Source: Catelliglobosispora koreensis DSM 44566 (GTDB lineage: Bacteria > Actinomycetota > Actinomycetes > Mycobacteriales > Micromonosporaceae). From it: DNA of 64,000 bases. Each line of letters begins with the position of its first letter. The stretch's first letter is position 1. The notes beneath the pieces were generated by a model that saw only the letters and a list, made by a program, of their open reading frames with translations, was not told the DNA's origin and made no database searches. Positions 7,847 through 16,221 of this stretch are shown here, in pieces. Both the position numbers and the translations under genes were made by a program. The DNA lies in the NCBI RefSeq assembly GCF_000379685.1, contig NZ_KB903290.1:124001-188000 (forward strand), given 5' to 3'.

Positions 7847-9348
7847 TCGTCGTCTCCTGTGAGCGGTTCGTTTGAGGCGGCGATGATCCGGGCTGAGAGA
7901 TCCGGGTCAGGCATATCGGGGTCGAACGGGAACATGGGCCGGCGAATGCGGCTGTGTCCAATCCGGACAAGGTCTTGGTCAACGCCACCTGGTGTGAGCG
8001 CGAGCTTCCAGCCCACCGCCATGTCGAACAATTCCGGCTCTAGGTAGCCGATTTTGACAATGACGATGTCACTGCGCCGTGGGTCTAGGGCGAGGTTGGT
8101 GAAGTCATGCTCGTGGTGGTACGGCTTGCGGAGCTTGGTGAGTATCACGTAGACGCTGCCGACGCGCAGAACGGCTTCTGTTTCGGCATCCCGGTCGCCG
8201 TGCCTGATCGCGTGCACGACACCGGTCATCGTGACTGGCCCAGCGTGCCGGTCGTCGACCGTAGCGCCCGCAGTGACGGTTACCTCGGCGCCCAGGCCAG
8301 CCTCTTGGATCGTCGCTATGGCATGGGGCCCGGGCAGGGAAGCGTAGATGACTGCCGGGCCGTCGGGTGATTGGAACTCTGGCCGCGCTAGCACCCGCAG
8401 CAGCCCCCACGTAACGTCGCCGGCGCCGCCAGCGGTTGGGTTGTCGCCGGTGTCGCTAATGAAATACGGCTTCGCTTCGGAAACCAGTGCCTCGTTTAGA
8501 CACTCGTCGAGCGTTCCGGTCGGTGCGACGAAGGCGAAGTCTCGGCGGCTGTCCCAGAACCGCTTTGCCAGGAGTTCGGCTCCTTGGGCGACGGCTGTTG
8601 GTGAGCTTCCAGTCACGGCGATCGCGGCGCGGTTGCGAGGTTCGTCGGCCCAGGCATACCCGACCCAGATCGCCGCGTCGATGACGCCGTCGGTCGCTTC
8701 CACGTCTTCGACGGCCGCATAGACGCTTTTAGCAGGCTCGATGCGGGTGGAAGTTTGTTCGCCAGCGAGCAGAACGGGTACGGGAATCCAGGCCTTTATT
8801 GGCCTTTGTGCTCCCGAGGCGATGAGCTCGACGAGATTGCGGGCCGCCCGCTCCTTGGTCACCATGTAATCCTCGTGCGGTGCCATGCGGTAGCACGTGA
8901 TGAGATCACTCATGTGCACGAGTTCACGTGACACGTTGCCGTGCAGGTCCATCGACGTCGACACGACGACATCCGGCCCAACCGTCTGGCGTATCCGGGC
9001 GAGCAGCACAGCTTCGGCATCGTCGAGTCCTTCGACGGTCATCGCTCCGTGAATGTCGTACCAGAGCCCGTCGAGGTGCCCCATCGTGGACAGCCGGCCG
9101 ATGAGCTCATTGGACAGTTCAGCGAACGCCTCTGCTGTCACCATTCCGCCCGGCAGCGACTTGCCGGCCAGCGCACCGCGCCAGTGAGCTTGAGCCAGCA
9201 GCGGTGATCCTTGGGCGAGGAACGGGTACCGGCTTAGGACGTCATCGCCGCGCGACGGATGGAACGCAGCAGCATGCGTGCGGGCAGGGGAGAACGTCGA
9301 CGATTCGATCCCGAGACCCGCGATGGCGATGACAGGGTAAGCAGACAT
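7843..9348 (-). CDS. M81 family (MlrC-like) metallopeptidase
   Basis: 501 aa. The N-terminal half has IAIAGLGIESSTFSPARTH, LWYDIHGAMTVEGLDDAE and STSMDLHGNVS; a following segment has ISDTGDNPTAGGAGDVTW; and the C-terminal half has GYLEPELFDMAVGWKLALTPGGVDQDL. These are hallmarks of the DUF1485/MlrC family, whose namesake cleaves linearised microcystin. Most members have unknown amide or peptide substrates. Histidine and aspartate residues of the DLHGN and DTGDNPTAGG motifs are the likely zinc site. First gene of a two-gene operon with cutC. Confidence 0.88.
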   Translation of the reverse strand: MSAYPVIAIAGLGIESSTFSPARTHAAAFHPSRGDDVLSRYPFLAQGSPLLAQAHWRGALAGKSLPGGMVTAEAFAELSNELIGRLSTMGHLDGLWYDIHGAMTVEGLDDAEAVLLARIRQTVGPDVVVSTSMDLHGNVSRELVHMSDLITCYRMAPHEDYMVTKERAARNLVELIASGAQRPIKAWIPVPVLLAGEQTSTRIEPAKSVYAAVEDVEATDGVIDAAIWVGYAWADEPRNRAAIAVTGSSPTAVAQGAELLAKRFWDSRRDFAFVAPTGTLDECLNEALVSEAKPYFISDTGDNPTAGGAGDVTWGLLRVLARPEFQSPDGPAVIYASLPGPHAIATIQEAGLGAEVTVTAGATVDDRHAGPVTMTGVVHAIRHGDRDAETEAVLRVGSVYVILTKLRKPYHHEHDFTNLALDPRRSDIVIVKIGYLEPELFDMAVGWKLALTPGGVDQDLVRIGHSRIRRPMFPFDPDMPDPDLSARIIAASNEPLTGDDE

Positions 9349-9401
9349 GGCGCTTCGTATCGTAGTTGTGGCACAGCGCGACCCCGCCGCCGGAGGCGGT
9401 T

Positions 9402-9544
9402 AGTTCACCTTCCGTACTCGTCGATGTCGATTTCGGCGTGGGCGCGGCACAGGAAGTCGAGTTCTCAGCCTGAAAATCACCGGAGGCGACGGCGGACGCG
9501 ACGAAGTCATCGCCATAGCCAAACGGATCCTGGCCGTGGGCTAA
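9402..9544 (+). pseudogene. possible frameshifted coding remnant upstream of the TIR gene
   Basis: One frame from 9402 reads SSPSVLVDVDFGVGAAQEVEFS and hits TGA at 9471. The adjacent frame from about 9467 continues SLKITGGDGGRDEVIAIAKRI to TAA at 9542. Joined by a one-base shift near 9470, they give a single plausible soluble sequence with normal high-GC codon use. I do not recognise the family. There is no clear start codon or ribosome site. It may be the tail of a gene that once preceded the TIR-TPR gene, or chance. Confidence 0.3.
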
Positions 9545-9599
9545 ACGAGTGGGCACAAAAGCGTGCGGGCATTGACTGCTATAGCTATCGTTGCGGACT

Positions 9600-10955
9600 G
9601 TGTCCGGTCACGTGTTCATCAGCTACAGCCACGACGGCGACAGTGCCTATGTCACCGAGCTAGCCGATCATCTGGCAACCGCAGGTATTCGCGTTTGGTA
9701 CGACAGTGAAATCGTCGCAGGTGACCGCTGGCAAGCCGTCATTCGCGAACAGGTCGACAGCTGCGCGGTAATGATCGTCGTGATGAGCCAACAGGCCGAA
9801 CTGTCCAAATGGGTCCAGCGAGAAATCAACCGGGCCGAAGAAACCAACCGCCCTATCCTCCCGCTCCTGCGCTCCGGGAAGGCATTCTTCCGCCTCAGCG
9901 ACCTCCAACACGAAGACGTCACGACCGGGCGCATGCCATCAGAGCACTTCCTTGCCCGGCTTCGCGCGCATCAGCCACCGCCACGAATCCTGGTGCCGGC
10001 CATCGTGCTCAGTGAAGAAGACGAACTCTCCATTAGACACGCGGTCGCGCTTAAAGCCGCTGTTGCTGGCGATCACATCACCGCAGCCGAAATGCACCGG
10101 CAACTCATCGTCGACCGAACCCGGGTCTTAGGCCCCGATCACCCCAACACCTTTGACTCCCGACACGAATACGCGTTAAACGTTGGGGCGAACGGGAACC
10201 ACGCCGAGGCGGTAAAGCTGTTCGGCGACCTCATCGCCGACCAAACCCGGGTACTGGGCCCCGATTACCCCAACACCCTGCACACCCGCAAGCACCTCGC
10301 CCAATACGTCGGGTTAACTGGCGAGCACACCGAGGCGGTGAAGCTGTTCGGCGATCTCATCGCCGACCAAACCCGGGTGCTTGGCGCGGACCACCCGCAC
10401 ACTCTCGACTCCCGGTACCACTTCGCCTACTACATCGGCCAGACTGGCGACAACACCGAGGCGGTGAAGCTGTTTGGCGATCTCATCGCCGACCAAACCC
10501 GGGTGCTGGGCGCCGGCCACATAAATACCCTCATCTCCCGCAACCACTTGGCCCACTGCACCGGGCTAATCGGCGAGCACATCGAAGCTGCAAAGCAGTT
10601 CCGCGACGTCATCACAGACCGAACCCGGGTAATGGGCGCCGATCATCCCCACACTCTTCACTCCCGGAATCACTTCGCCTATCACATCGCGCTAATTGGC
10701 AACTTCACCGAGGCGGTAAAGCTTTTCCGCGACGTCGTGGCTGACCGGACCCGAGTGCTAGGCCCCAACCATGCTGACACCCTCATTTCCCGCTTCAACC
10801 TCGCCTACTGCACCGGGCTAACCCGCAACTACACCGAGGCGGTAAAGCTTCTCCGCGACCTCATCGCCGACCAAACCCGGATGCTAGGCGCGGACCACCC
10901 TGACACCCTCACCTCGTTGAGTAACCTCGCCCACTACATCGAGAAGAGTGCATAA
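9600..10955 (+). CDS. TIR domain protein with seven 42-residue TPR-like repeats
   Basis: 451 aa from the GTG at 9600 (SGHVFISYSHDG); a TTG at 9591 is an alternative. Residues 1-~130 are a TIR domain: VFISYSHDGDSAYVTELADHL, GIRVWYDSEI, then SKWVQREI, where E75 is at the position of the catalytic glutamate of NAD-cleaving TIR proteins. Residues ~155-450 are seven TPR repeats of exactly 42 aa (core EAVKLFGDLIADQTRVLGADHP). TIR enzymes with sensor repeats usually act as triggered NADases or signal synthases in antiviral or abortive defence; TPRs would be the ligand-sensing part. It stands alone, with no partner gene adjacent. Confidence 0.85.
   Translation: MSGHVFISYSHDGDSAYVTELADHLATAGIRVWYDSEIVAGDRWQAVIREQVDSCAVMIVVMSQQAELSKWVQREINRAEETNRPILPLLRSGKAFFRLSDLQHEDVTTGRMPSEHFLARLRAHQPPPRILVPAIVLSEEDELSIRHAVALKAAVAGDHITAAEMHRQLIVDRTRVLGPDHPNTFDSRHEYALNVGANGNHAEAVKLFGDLIADQTRVLGPDYPNTLHTRKHLAQYVGLTGEHTEAVKLFGDLIADQTRVLGADHPHTLDSRYHFAYYIGQTGDNTEAVKLFGDLIADQTRVLGAGHINTLISRNHLAHCTGLIGEHIEAAKQFRDVITDRTRVMGADHPHTLHSRNHFAYHIALIGNFTEAVKLFRDVVADRTRVLGPNHADTLISRFNLAYCTGLTRNYTEAVKLLRDLIADQTRMLGADHPDTLTSLSNLAHYIEKSA
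10070..10952 (+). repeat. 126-bp tandem repeats coding for TPR units
   Basis: The anchor GACC(A/G)AACCCGG recurs at 10113, 10239, 10365, 10491, 10617 and, more degenerate, at 10743 and 10869: a strict 126-bp period within the TIR-TPR gene. Units 2-4 are the most alike (EAVKLFGDLIADQTRVLG), which points to recent duplication or gene conversion and to possible copy-number variation between strains. Confidence 0.85.
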
Positions 10956-10967
10956 CTCCAACGGATG

Positions 10968-12017
10968 CTATTCGGTTGGTACGGGGTCGGGGGCGTTGAG
11001 TTCGCTGATGACGGCCCATGCGATCGCGACAAGCGGCACGGAGATGACGGCGCCGACGAGGCCGCCCAACAGCGTTCCACAAACGACAGCGAGCGCGACG
11101 ACGACGGGGTGCAGGCGGACGGAGCGGCTCATGATGAGCGGCTGCAGGACGTGGCCTTCGATCTGGCCGATGATCGGGATGAGGATGACGACGATCAGGG
11201 CGATGACGGGGCCGCGTGAGGCGAGGGTGACGAGCGCGGCGGCGGCGACGGCGATGGGGCCGCCGATGAGCGGGATGTAGCTAGACAGGAACACAAGCAG
11301 GGCAAGCGGCAAAGCGAGCGGAACGCGTAAGGCCAGCAGCACGATGGCGACAATCGCCGCATTGCTAAGAGCGACAAGGATAGTGCCGCGCACGTAGCCC
11401 TCGAAGGTCGACCAAGCCCGGCCCGCCACACGGTCGCTGATTTCGGCGATCCGGGACGGCAATTGGCCGGAGACGGTGGCCCACATGCGGTCGCCGCCGC
11501 TGAGGAAGAAGACCGAGCAGAAGAGTGCGAGTGCGGCACCGGTGAGGAATTCGGCGACGCCCGCCGCGCTGCCGATGGCGCGGCCGGCTAGTTCGCCACG
11601 GTTTTCAGTGAGCCACCGTCGCACCTGGGCTAGGCCCTCGTCGAGCTGTGAGCGCTGGATACGCAGGGGAGAGGTGGTTAGCCAGTCGGCGAGCTGGCCG
11701 AGTCCGCGTTCGAAGGGCTGGACTAGCTCACTGATCTGCCCGGCGATGCTGAAGCCGGCGAAGGCCAGGATGCCGAAGACGACGAGTAAGAAGGCGAGCA
11801 GGCTGAGCACGACTGCCAGCCATCGGGGCACATACCGTTTGAGGAAGCCGGTCAATGGGCTGAGCAGGGCGGTCAGCACAAGGGCGCCGAAGACGCCCAT
11901 CACGGCGAGCATGACGCGGCCCAGTGCGGTGAACACGACGAAGGCTGCCGCGCACAGGACCAGGAACCGCCACGCGTAGGCGGCGGCCAGCTGCAACTGC
12001 ACAGGCACCGTCCGCAT
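10968..12017 (-). CDS. AI-2E family transporter (permease)
   Basis: 349 aa integral membrane protein with about eight hydrophobic helices. The layout is that of the AI-2E/UPF0118 family: an N-terminal pair (FLVLCAAAFVVFTALGRVMLAVMG), a soluble amphipathic middle (ISELVQPFERGLGQLADWL), and the conserved C-terminal block with LVFLSSYIPLIGGPIAVAAAALV and GHVLQPLIMSRSVRLHPVVVALAV. Members export small molecules or ions (TqsA for AI-2; others are Na/H antiporters), so the substrate is open. The gene converges on the TIR gene with 12 bp between. A paralogue lies at 27247-28353. Confidence 0.88.
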   Translation of the reverse strand: MRTVPVQLQLAAAYAWRFLVLCAAAFVVFTALGRVMLAVMGVFGALVLTALLSPLTGFLKRYVPRWLAVVLSLLAFLLVVFGILAFAGFSIAGQISELVQPFERGLGQLADWLTTSPLRIQRSQLDEGLAQVRRWLTENRGELAGRAIGSAAGVAEFLTGAALALFCSVFFLSGGDRMWATVSGQLPSRIAEISDRVAGRAWSTFEGYVRGTILVALSNAAIVAIVLLALRVPLALPLALLVFLSSYIPLIGGPIAVAAAALVTLASRGPVIALIVVILIPIIGQIEGHVLQPLIMSRSVRLHPVVVALAVVCGTLLGGLVGAVISVPLVAIAWAVISELNAPDPVPTE

Positions 12018-12030
12018 TGTCCCATATTAA

Positions 12031-12042
12031 GGGATGCATCCC
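12031..12042. promoter_or_regulatory. 12-bp perfect palindrome upstream of the AI-2E gene
   Basis: GGGATGCATCCC lies 14 bp before the AI-2E start at 12017, within the likely promoter or 5' leader on the minus strand. It could be a repressor site; no regulator can be assigned. Confidence 0.3.
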
Positions 12043-12103
12043 ATTAGGACACACAGATCGACGTTCTATGATGAAGGTTTCCTTCACTGGCATGTTCCCT
12101 CAT

Positions 12104-12130
12104 GGCGGTGTGAGTGATAAATTCACCGCC
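12104..12130. promoter_or_regulatory. candidate operator upstream of aceB
   Basis: Inverted arms GGCGGTG (12104-12110) and CACCGCC (12124-12130), with 13 nt between, end 43 bp before the aceB start. A second small dyad GAAGG/CCTTC lies at about 12073-12085. They are positioned as operators of the glycolate/glyoxylate operon. The cognate regulator is not in the window. Confidence 0.35.
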
Positions 12131-12173
12131 GATAGTCAGCGACAGTGAATCGTTACCATCGTGGAGGCGCCCG

Positions 12174-13697
12174 ATGGGGCTGCACATAGCGGGGCCAATG
12201 CACGACCGGTTCGGCGAGATCCTTAGCGCCGAAGCGCTTGAATTCCTCGAAGGGCTCCACCGGACCTTCGACCAGCGGCGCCGCGACCTTCTCGCGGCCC
12301 GGTCACACCAAACCTTCAAATTCTCCGGGGGTACTCAGCAAGCCGCCCCCCAAGACTGGAAGGTAGCCCCCGCCCCACCAGACCTGCTCGACCGCCGCGT
12401 TGAGATCACCGGGCCGACAGACGCCAAGATGGCTATCAACGCGCTGAACTCCGGGGCCAAGGTGTGGCTGGCTGACCACGAGGACGCGACCACGCCGCTG
12501 TGGGAAAACGTCATCGGCGGACAGCTGAACCTGCGTGACGCGCTCGACGGCACCCTGTCGTACACGTCTGCCGAAGGCAAGCAGTATGCGCTGCACGACG
12601 GTCCCCGGCCCGCGATCGTGTTCCGGCCGCGCGGCTGGCACCTGACCGAAAAGCACCTGCTCTGCGACGGTGAACGGCTCTCGGGCAGCCTGACCGACTT
12701 CGGCCTCTACTTCGTCCACTGCGCGAAACGGTTGCTACGCAACGGTTCCGGGCCGTACTTCTATCTGCCCAAACTGGAAAGCCATCTGGAAGCCCGGCTG
12801 TGGAACGACGTGTTCACCTATGCCCAGCAGCAGCTCGGCATTCCACACGGGACGATCCGCGCGACTGTTCTCATCGAGACGATCCCCGCCGCGTTCCAAA
12901 TGGACGACATCCTGTTCGAGTTGCGTGAGCACGCCTCCGGGCTCAACGCCGGACGTTGGGATTACATCTTCAGCATCATCAAGAAGATCGGGCTGCTGTT
13001 GCCTGACCGGGTTTCGGTCACGATGACGGTGCCGTACATGCGCGCCTACACGCAACTGCTCGTGCGCACGTGTCACCGCAGGGGCGCGCACGCCATCGGT
13101 GGCATGGCGGCGTTCATTCCCAGCCGCCGTGATCCGTCCATCAACGAGGCCGCGCAGGCGTTGGTGCGTGAGGACAAGACGCGCGAAGCGGGCGATGGCT
13201 TCGACGGGTCGTGGGTGGCCCATCCCGATCTGGTGCCGGTGTGCCGCGACATCTTCGACGGCGTACTCGGTGAGCGTCCACACCAGATCGACGTGCCCCT
13301 GCCCGCCATCGACATCACCGAGGAAGACCTCCTCGCCGTGGACAAAGGACCGAGTCAGCGCACAGAAGTGGGACTGCGTAACGCGATCAGCGTTGGTATC
13401 CAGTACCTCGCGTCATGGCTCAAGGGCATTGGCGCGGTCGCCATCTTCAATCTCATGGAAGACGCGGCGACCGCCGAGATCTCCCGATCGCAGGTGTGGC
13501 AATGGCTGCAGCACAGTGCCGTGCTCGACGACACGGGAGCGGTGGTGACCACGGAGCTGATCGACCGGATCGCCGACGAGGAAATCGCCAAGCTCGATGG
13601 CGATTACACCGAAGCCCGTGCGCTGTTCATGGAGGTGGCGGCGACACCGGACTTCGTGGAGTTCCTGACACTGCCGGCCTATGAGCGGATGCCCTGA
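12174..13697 (+). CDS. aceB: malate synthase A
   Basis: 507 aa. Start ATG 12174 with GGAGG about 8 nt upstream; the frame is open 60 bp further up but without a ribosome site. Malate synthase condenses glyoxylate and acetyl-CoA to malate. The type-A signatures are present: LADHEDATTPLWENV, FRPRGWHLTEKH, LPKLESHLEARLWNDVF, RATVLIETIPAAFQMDDILFE and GLNAGRWDYIF, with the catalytic Arg and Mg-binding Glu/Asp in the last blocks. It is followed immediately by glcD (stop and start share one base), so in this operon it disposes of glyoxylate made from glycolate. No isocitrate lyase gene is nearby. Confidence 0.95.
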   Translation: MGLHIAGPMHDRFGEILSAEALEFLEGLHRTFDQRRRDLLAARSHQTFKFSGGTQQAAPQDWKVAPAPPDLLDRRVEITGPTDAKMAINALNSGAKVWLADHEDATTPLWENVIGGQLNLRDALDGTLSYTSAEGKQYALHDGPRPAIVFRPRGWHLTEKHLLCDGERLSGSLTDFGLYFVHCAKRLLRNGSGPYFYLPKLESHLEARLWNDVFTYAQQQLGIPHGTIRATVLIETIPAAFQMDDILFELREHASGLNAGRWDYIFSIIKKIGLLLPDRVSVTMTVPYMRAYTQLLVRTCHRRGAHAIGGMAAFIPSRRDPSINEAAQALVREDKTREAGDGFDGSWVAHPDLVPVCRDIFDGVLGERPHQIDVPLPAIDITEEDLLAVDKGPSQRTEVGLRNAISVGIQYLASWLKGIGAVAIFNLMEDAATAEISRSQVWQWLQHSAVLDDTGAVVTTELIDRIADEEIAKLDGDYTEARALFMEVAATPDFVEFLTLPAYERMP

Positions 13698-15157
13698 TGT
13701 CTGCCATCGCGGCGCTGGCGGCCACGCTGCGCCGGCACCTGCCGGGCAGGCAGGTCATCACCGACCGGCAGGAGCTGCGCACCTACGAGTGTGATGGCCT
13801 GACGCAGTACCGGGTTACGCCAGCGCTCGTAGTGTTCCCGCATGACGCTGCCGAGTGCGCGCTGATTGTCAAAGCGTGTGCCGAGGCCGGCATTCCTTTC
13901 GTGGCAAGGGGATCTGGCACCGGTTTGTCGGGTGGGGCGCTGCCGCACGCTGAGGGCGTGCTCATCGTCACGACGCACATGCGTGCCATCCGGGCGGTGT
14001 CCGTCGCCGACGAACGAGCCGTCGTCGAACCAGGGGTCATCAACCTCGACATCACCAAGGCCGTTAGATCCGACGGCTACTACTACGCCCCTGATCCGTC
14101 CAGTCAGCAGATCTGTTCCATCGGAGGCAACGTCGCTGAGAACTCTGGGGGAGCGCATTGCCTCAAATACGGCTTCACTACCAACCACGTGACGGGTCTG
14201 GAAATCGTTGCCCCCGATGGGGAGTTGGTGCGCCTGGGCGGGTACGCCCTCGATCCGCCGGGCTATGACCTGATCGGTGCGTTCGTCGGATCCGAAGGCA
14301 CCCTGGGCATTGCCACCGAAGTGACAGTGCGGCTAACGCGGTTGCCGCAAGCGGTGCGGACCCTGCTGGCCGCGTTCCAGCACACCGACGAGGCCGGGGC
14401 GGCCACATCGGCCATCATCGCCGCCGGCATTATCCCGGCCGCGATCGAAATCATGGACGCCCTGGCGATTGAGGCCGCCGAAGCCGCTGTCCAATGTGGC
14501 TACCCCGAAGGTGCCGGTGCGGTGCTGATCGTGGAACTCGACGGGCACCAAGCCGATGTCGGCGAACAGTTCACGCAAGTCGTTGGGCTCATTGAACAAT
14601 GCGGTTCGTTTGAGATCCGGCTCGCTAGCGATGATGCCGAGCGGGCGTTATTCTGGAAGGGCCGCAAGTCGGCGTTCGCCGCTGTCGGGCGGATCAGCCC
14701 GGACTACATCGTGCAAGACGGCGTCATCCCGCGTACGGCGCTGCCGATCGTGTTGCGGCGCATCAATGATCTGGCCACACAGTCAGGAACCCGTGTGGCC
14801 AACGTCTTTCACGCTGGCGACGGCAACCTCCATCCGCTCGTCCTGTTCGACGCCTCCGAACCAGGCGCCGCTGAACGTGCCGAAGAGGTGTCCGGAGCGA
14901 TCCTCGACCTGTGCATCGAGCACGGCGGATCGATAACCGGCGAGCATGGTGTCGGCGTGGACAAAGCCAAGTACATGCCGCGCATGTTTAGCGACGATGA
15001 CCTGGAGACCATGCAAATGCTGCGGTGCGCGTTCGATCCGGCGTCGATTGCCAACCCGGGCAAGGTATTCCCGACGCCTAGGTTGTGCGGGGAGGTCCCT
15101 GGGCACCGCCGTGGCGTGCACCCGGCCGTGGCCGCCGGGCTAGCGGAGGCGTTCTAG
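13697..15157 (+). CDS. glcD: glycolate oxidase FAD subunit GlcD
   Basis: 486 aa FAD-linked oxidase of the PCMH type. The FAD-binding blocks are GSGTGLSGGALP near 75, PDPSSQQICSIGGNVAENSGG near 135, and GSEGTLGI near 198. The C-terminal cap carries HAGDGNLHPL near 375 and GSITGEHGVGVDK near 414. GlcD oxidises glycolate (or D-lactate) to glyoxylate and passes electrons through GlcE/GlcF to the membrane. The ATG overlaps the aceB stop by one base. Because glcE and glcF follow, glycolate oxidase is the best call; a D-lactate dehydrogenase is the main alternative. Confidence 0.92.
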   Translation: MSAIAALAATLRRHLPGRQVITDRQELRTYECDGLTQYRVTPALVVFPHDAAECALIVKACAEAGIPFVARGSGTGLSGGALPHAEGVLIVTTHMRAIRAVSVADERAVVEPGVINLDITKAVRSDGYYYAPDPSSQQICSIGGNVAENSGGAHCLKYGFTTNHVTGLEIVAPDGELVRLGGYALDPPGYDLIGAFVGSEGTLGIATEVTVRLTRLPQAVRTLLAAFQHTDEAGAATSAIIAAGIIPAAIEIMDALAIEAAEAAVQCGYPEGAGAVLIVELDGHQADVGEQFTQVVGLIEQCGSFEIRLASDDAERALFWKGRKSAFAAVGRISPDYIVQDGVIPRTALPIVLRRINDLATQSGTRVANVFHAGDGNLHPLVLFDASEPGAAERAEEVSGAILDLCIEHGGSITGEHGVGVDKAKYMPRMFSDDDLETMQMLRCAFDPASIANPGKVFPTPRLCGEVPGHRRGVHPAVAAGLAEAF

Positions 15158-15159
15158 CC

Positions 15160-16221
15160 ATGGCCGACCTCGTCACCCCGGAGACCGAAAACGAAGCCGC
15201 GAGCCTGCTCGCCCAAACCGGCAGCGCCGCGGTCGCGTTCAAAGGCGCTGGCACCAAAGCGGACTGGGGCCGGCCGCCAAACCGCCTCGACCTGATCGTG
15301 CGAACCACCAAACTGACCGGGGTCATCGACCACGCCGCCGGTGACATGGTGGCCGTCGTGCGCGCTGGCACACCGCTAGCCCAGCTACAGCAAGTGCTAG
15401 CCGCCAACGGCCAGCAGCTCGCCATCGACAGCCCCGCCGCGGAGGCGACCGTCGGCGGTGTCGTGGCCGCCAACGTCAGCGGCCCGCGCCGCCTGGCTTA
15501 CGGCACGATCCGCGATCTGCTCATCGGCGTCACCATCGTGCGTGCCGATGGCGTGATCGCCCGTGCGGGCGGGCGAGTGGTGAAAAACGTTGCCGGATAT
15601 GACCTCGGCAAGCTCTTCACCGGATCGTTCGGCACGCTGGGCCTGATCACCGAATGCGTTTTCCGGCTGCATCCTCTGCCGGGCACCTCCATCACGGTCA
15701 CCGCGCCTGTGGACGATCCAGCACAGGTCCTTACCGCGATACGGCACGCGCAGTTGACTCCTAGTGCCGTGGAGATCGACATGCCGTCGGGTGTACCAGC
15801 GACGCTCGCGATTCTGCTGGAAGGTGGCGCCGCCGCTGCCCGTGCCGAAGTGGCCGCGCGCCTCCTCGGCCCCGATGCGGTTCAGGCCGTTCCACCGTGG
15901 TGGAACTCCTACCCCTGGACGGCCGGCGGGATCGGAATGAAGGTGTGCGTGCCGCTGTCGGCGGTGCCCGCTCTGTCCACTGTGGGCGTGCACCTGCGCG
16001 GGTCAGCGGGCACCGGGGTGCTTTACGCCAGCGTGCCGCCAGAGCGGGTCGCTCAGGTGCGCGATGCCGCCCGCAAGGCAGGCGGTCACAGCACCGTCAT
16101 CACCTCACCGCAGCTCATCGACGAGGACCCGGTCCCGGGCATCAACATCATGCGGCGCATCAAAAACCAGTTCGACCCCAGCGGGCGCCTGGCCCCCGGA
16201 ACCTTCGTCGCAGGGATATGA
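15160..16221 (+). CDS. glcE: glycolate oxidase FAD-binding subunit GlcE
   Basis: 353 aa from ATG 15160, two bases after the glcD stop; the frame is open upstream but overlaps glcD. It is a shorter FAD-binding oxidase: FKGAGTKADWG near 25, VVRAGTPLAQLQ near 63, TVGGVVAANVSGPRR near 92, and VVKNVAGYDLGKLFTGSFGTLGL near 133. The C-terminus is reduced compared with GlcD, as is usual for GlcE. It forms the membrane-associated glycolate oxidase with GlcD and GlcF. The stop overlaps the glcF start (ATGA). Confidence 0.9.
   Translation: MADLVTPETENEAASLLAQTGSAAVAFKGAGTKADWGRPPNRLDLIVRTTKLTGVIDHAAGDMVAVVRAGTPLAQLQQVLAANGQQLAIDSPAAEATVGGVVAANVSGPRRLAYGTIRDLLIGVTIVRADGVIARAGGRVVKNVAGYDLGKLFTGSFGTLGLITECVFRLHPLPGTSITVTAPVDDPAQVLTAIRHAQLTPSAVEIDMPSGVPATLAILLEGGAAAARAEVAARLLGPDAVQAVPPWWNSYPWTAGGIGMKVCVPLSAVPALSTVGVHLRGSAGTGVLYASVPPERVAQVRDAARKAGGHSTVITSPQLIDEDPVPGINIMRRIKNQFDPSGRLAPGTFVAGI

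Noticed and set aside
12044-12319. Minus-strand 91-codon frame at the aceB 5' end
   Set aside because: Overlaps the aceB start and promoter region; no motif or ribosome site.
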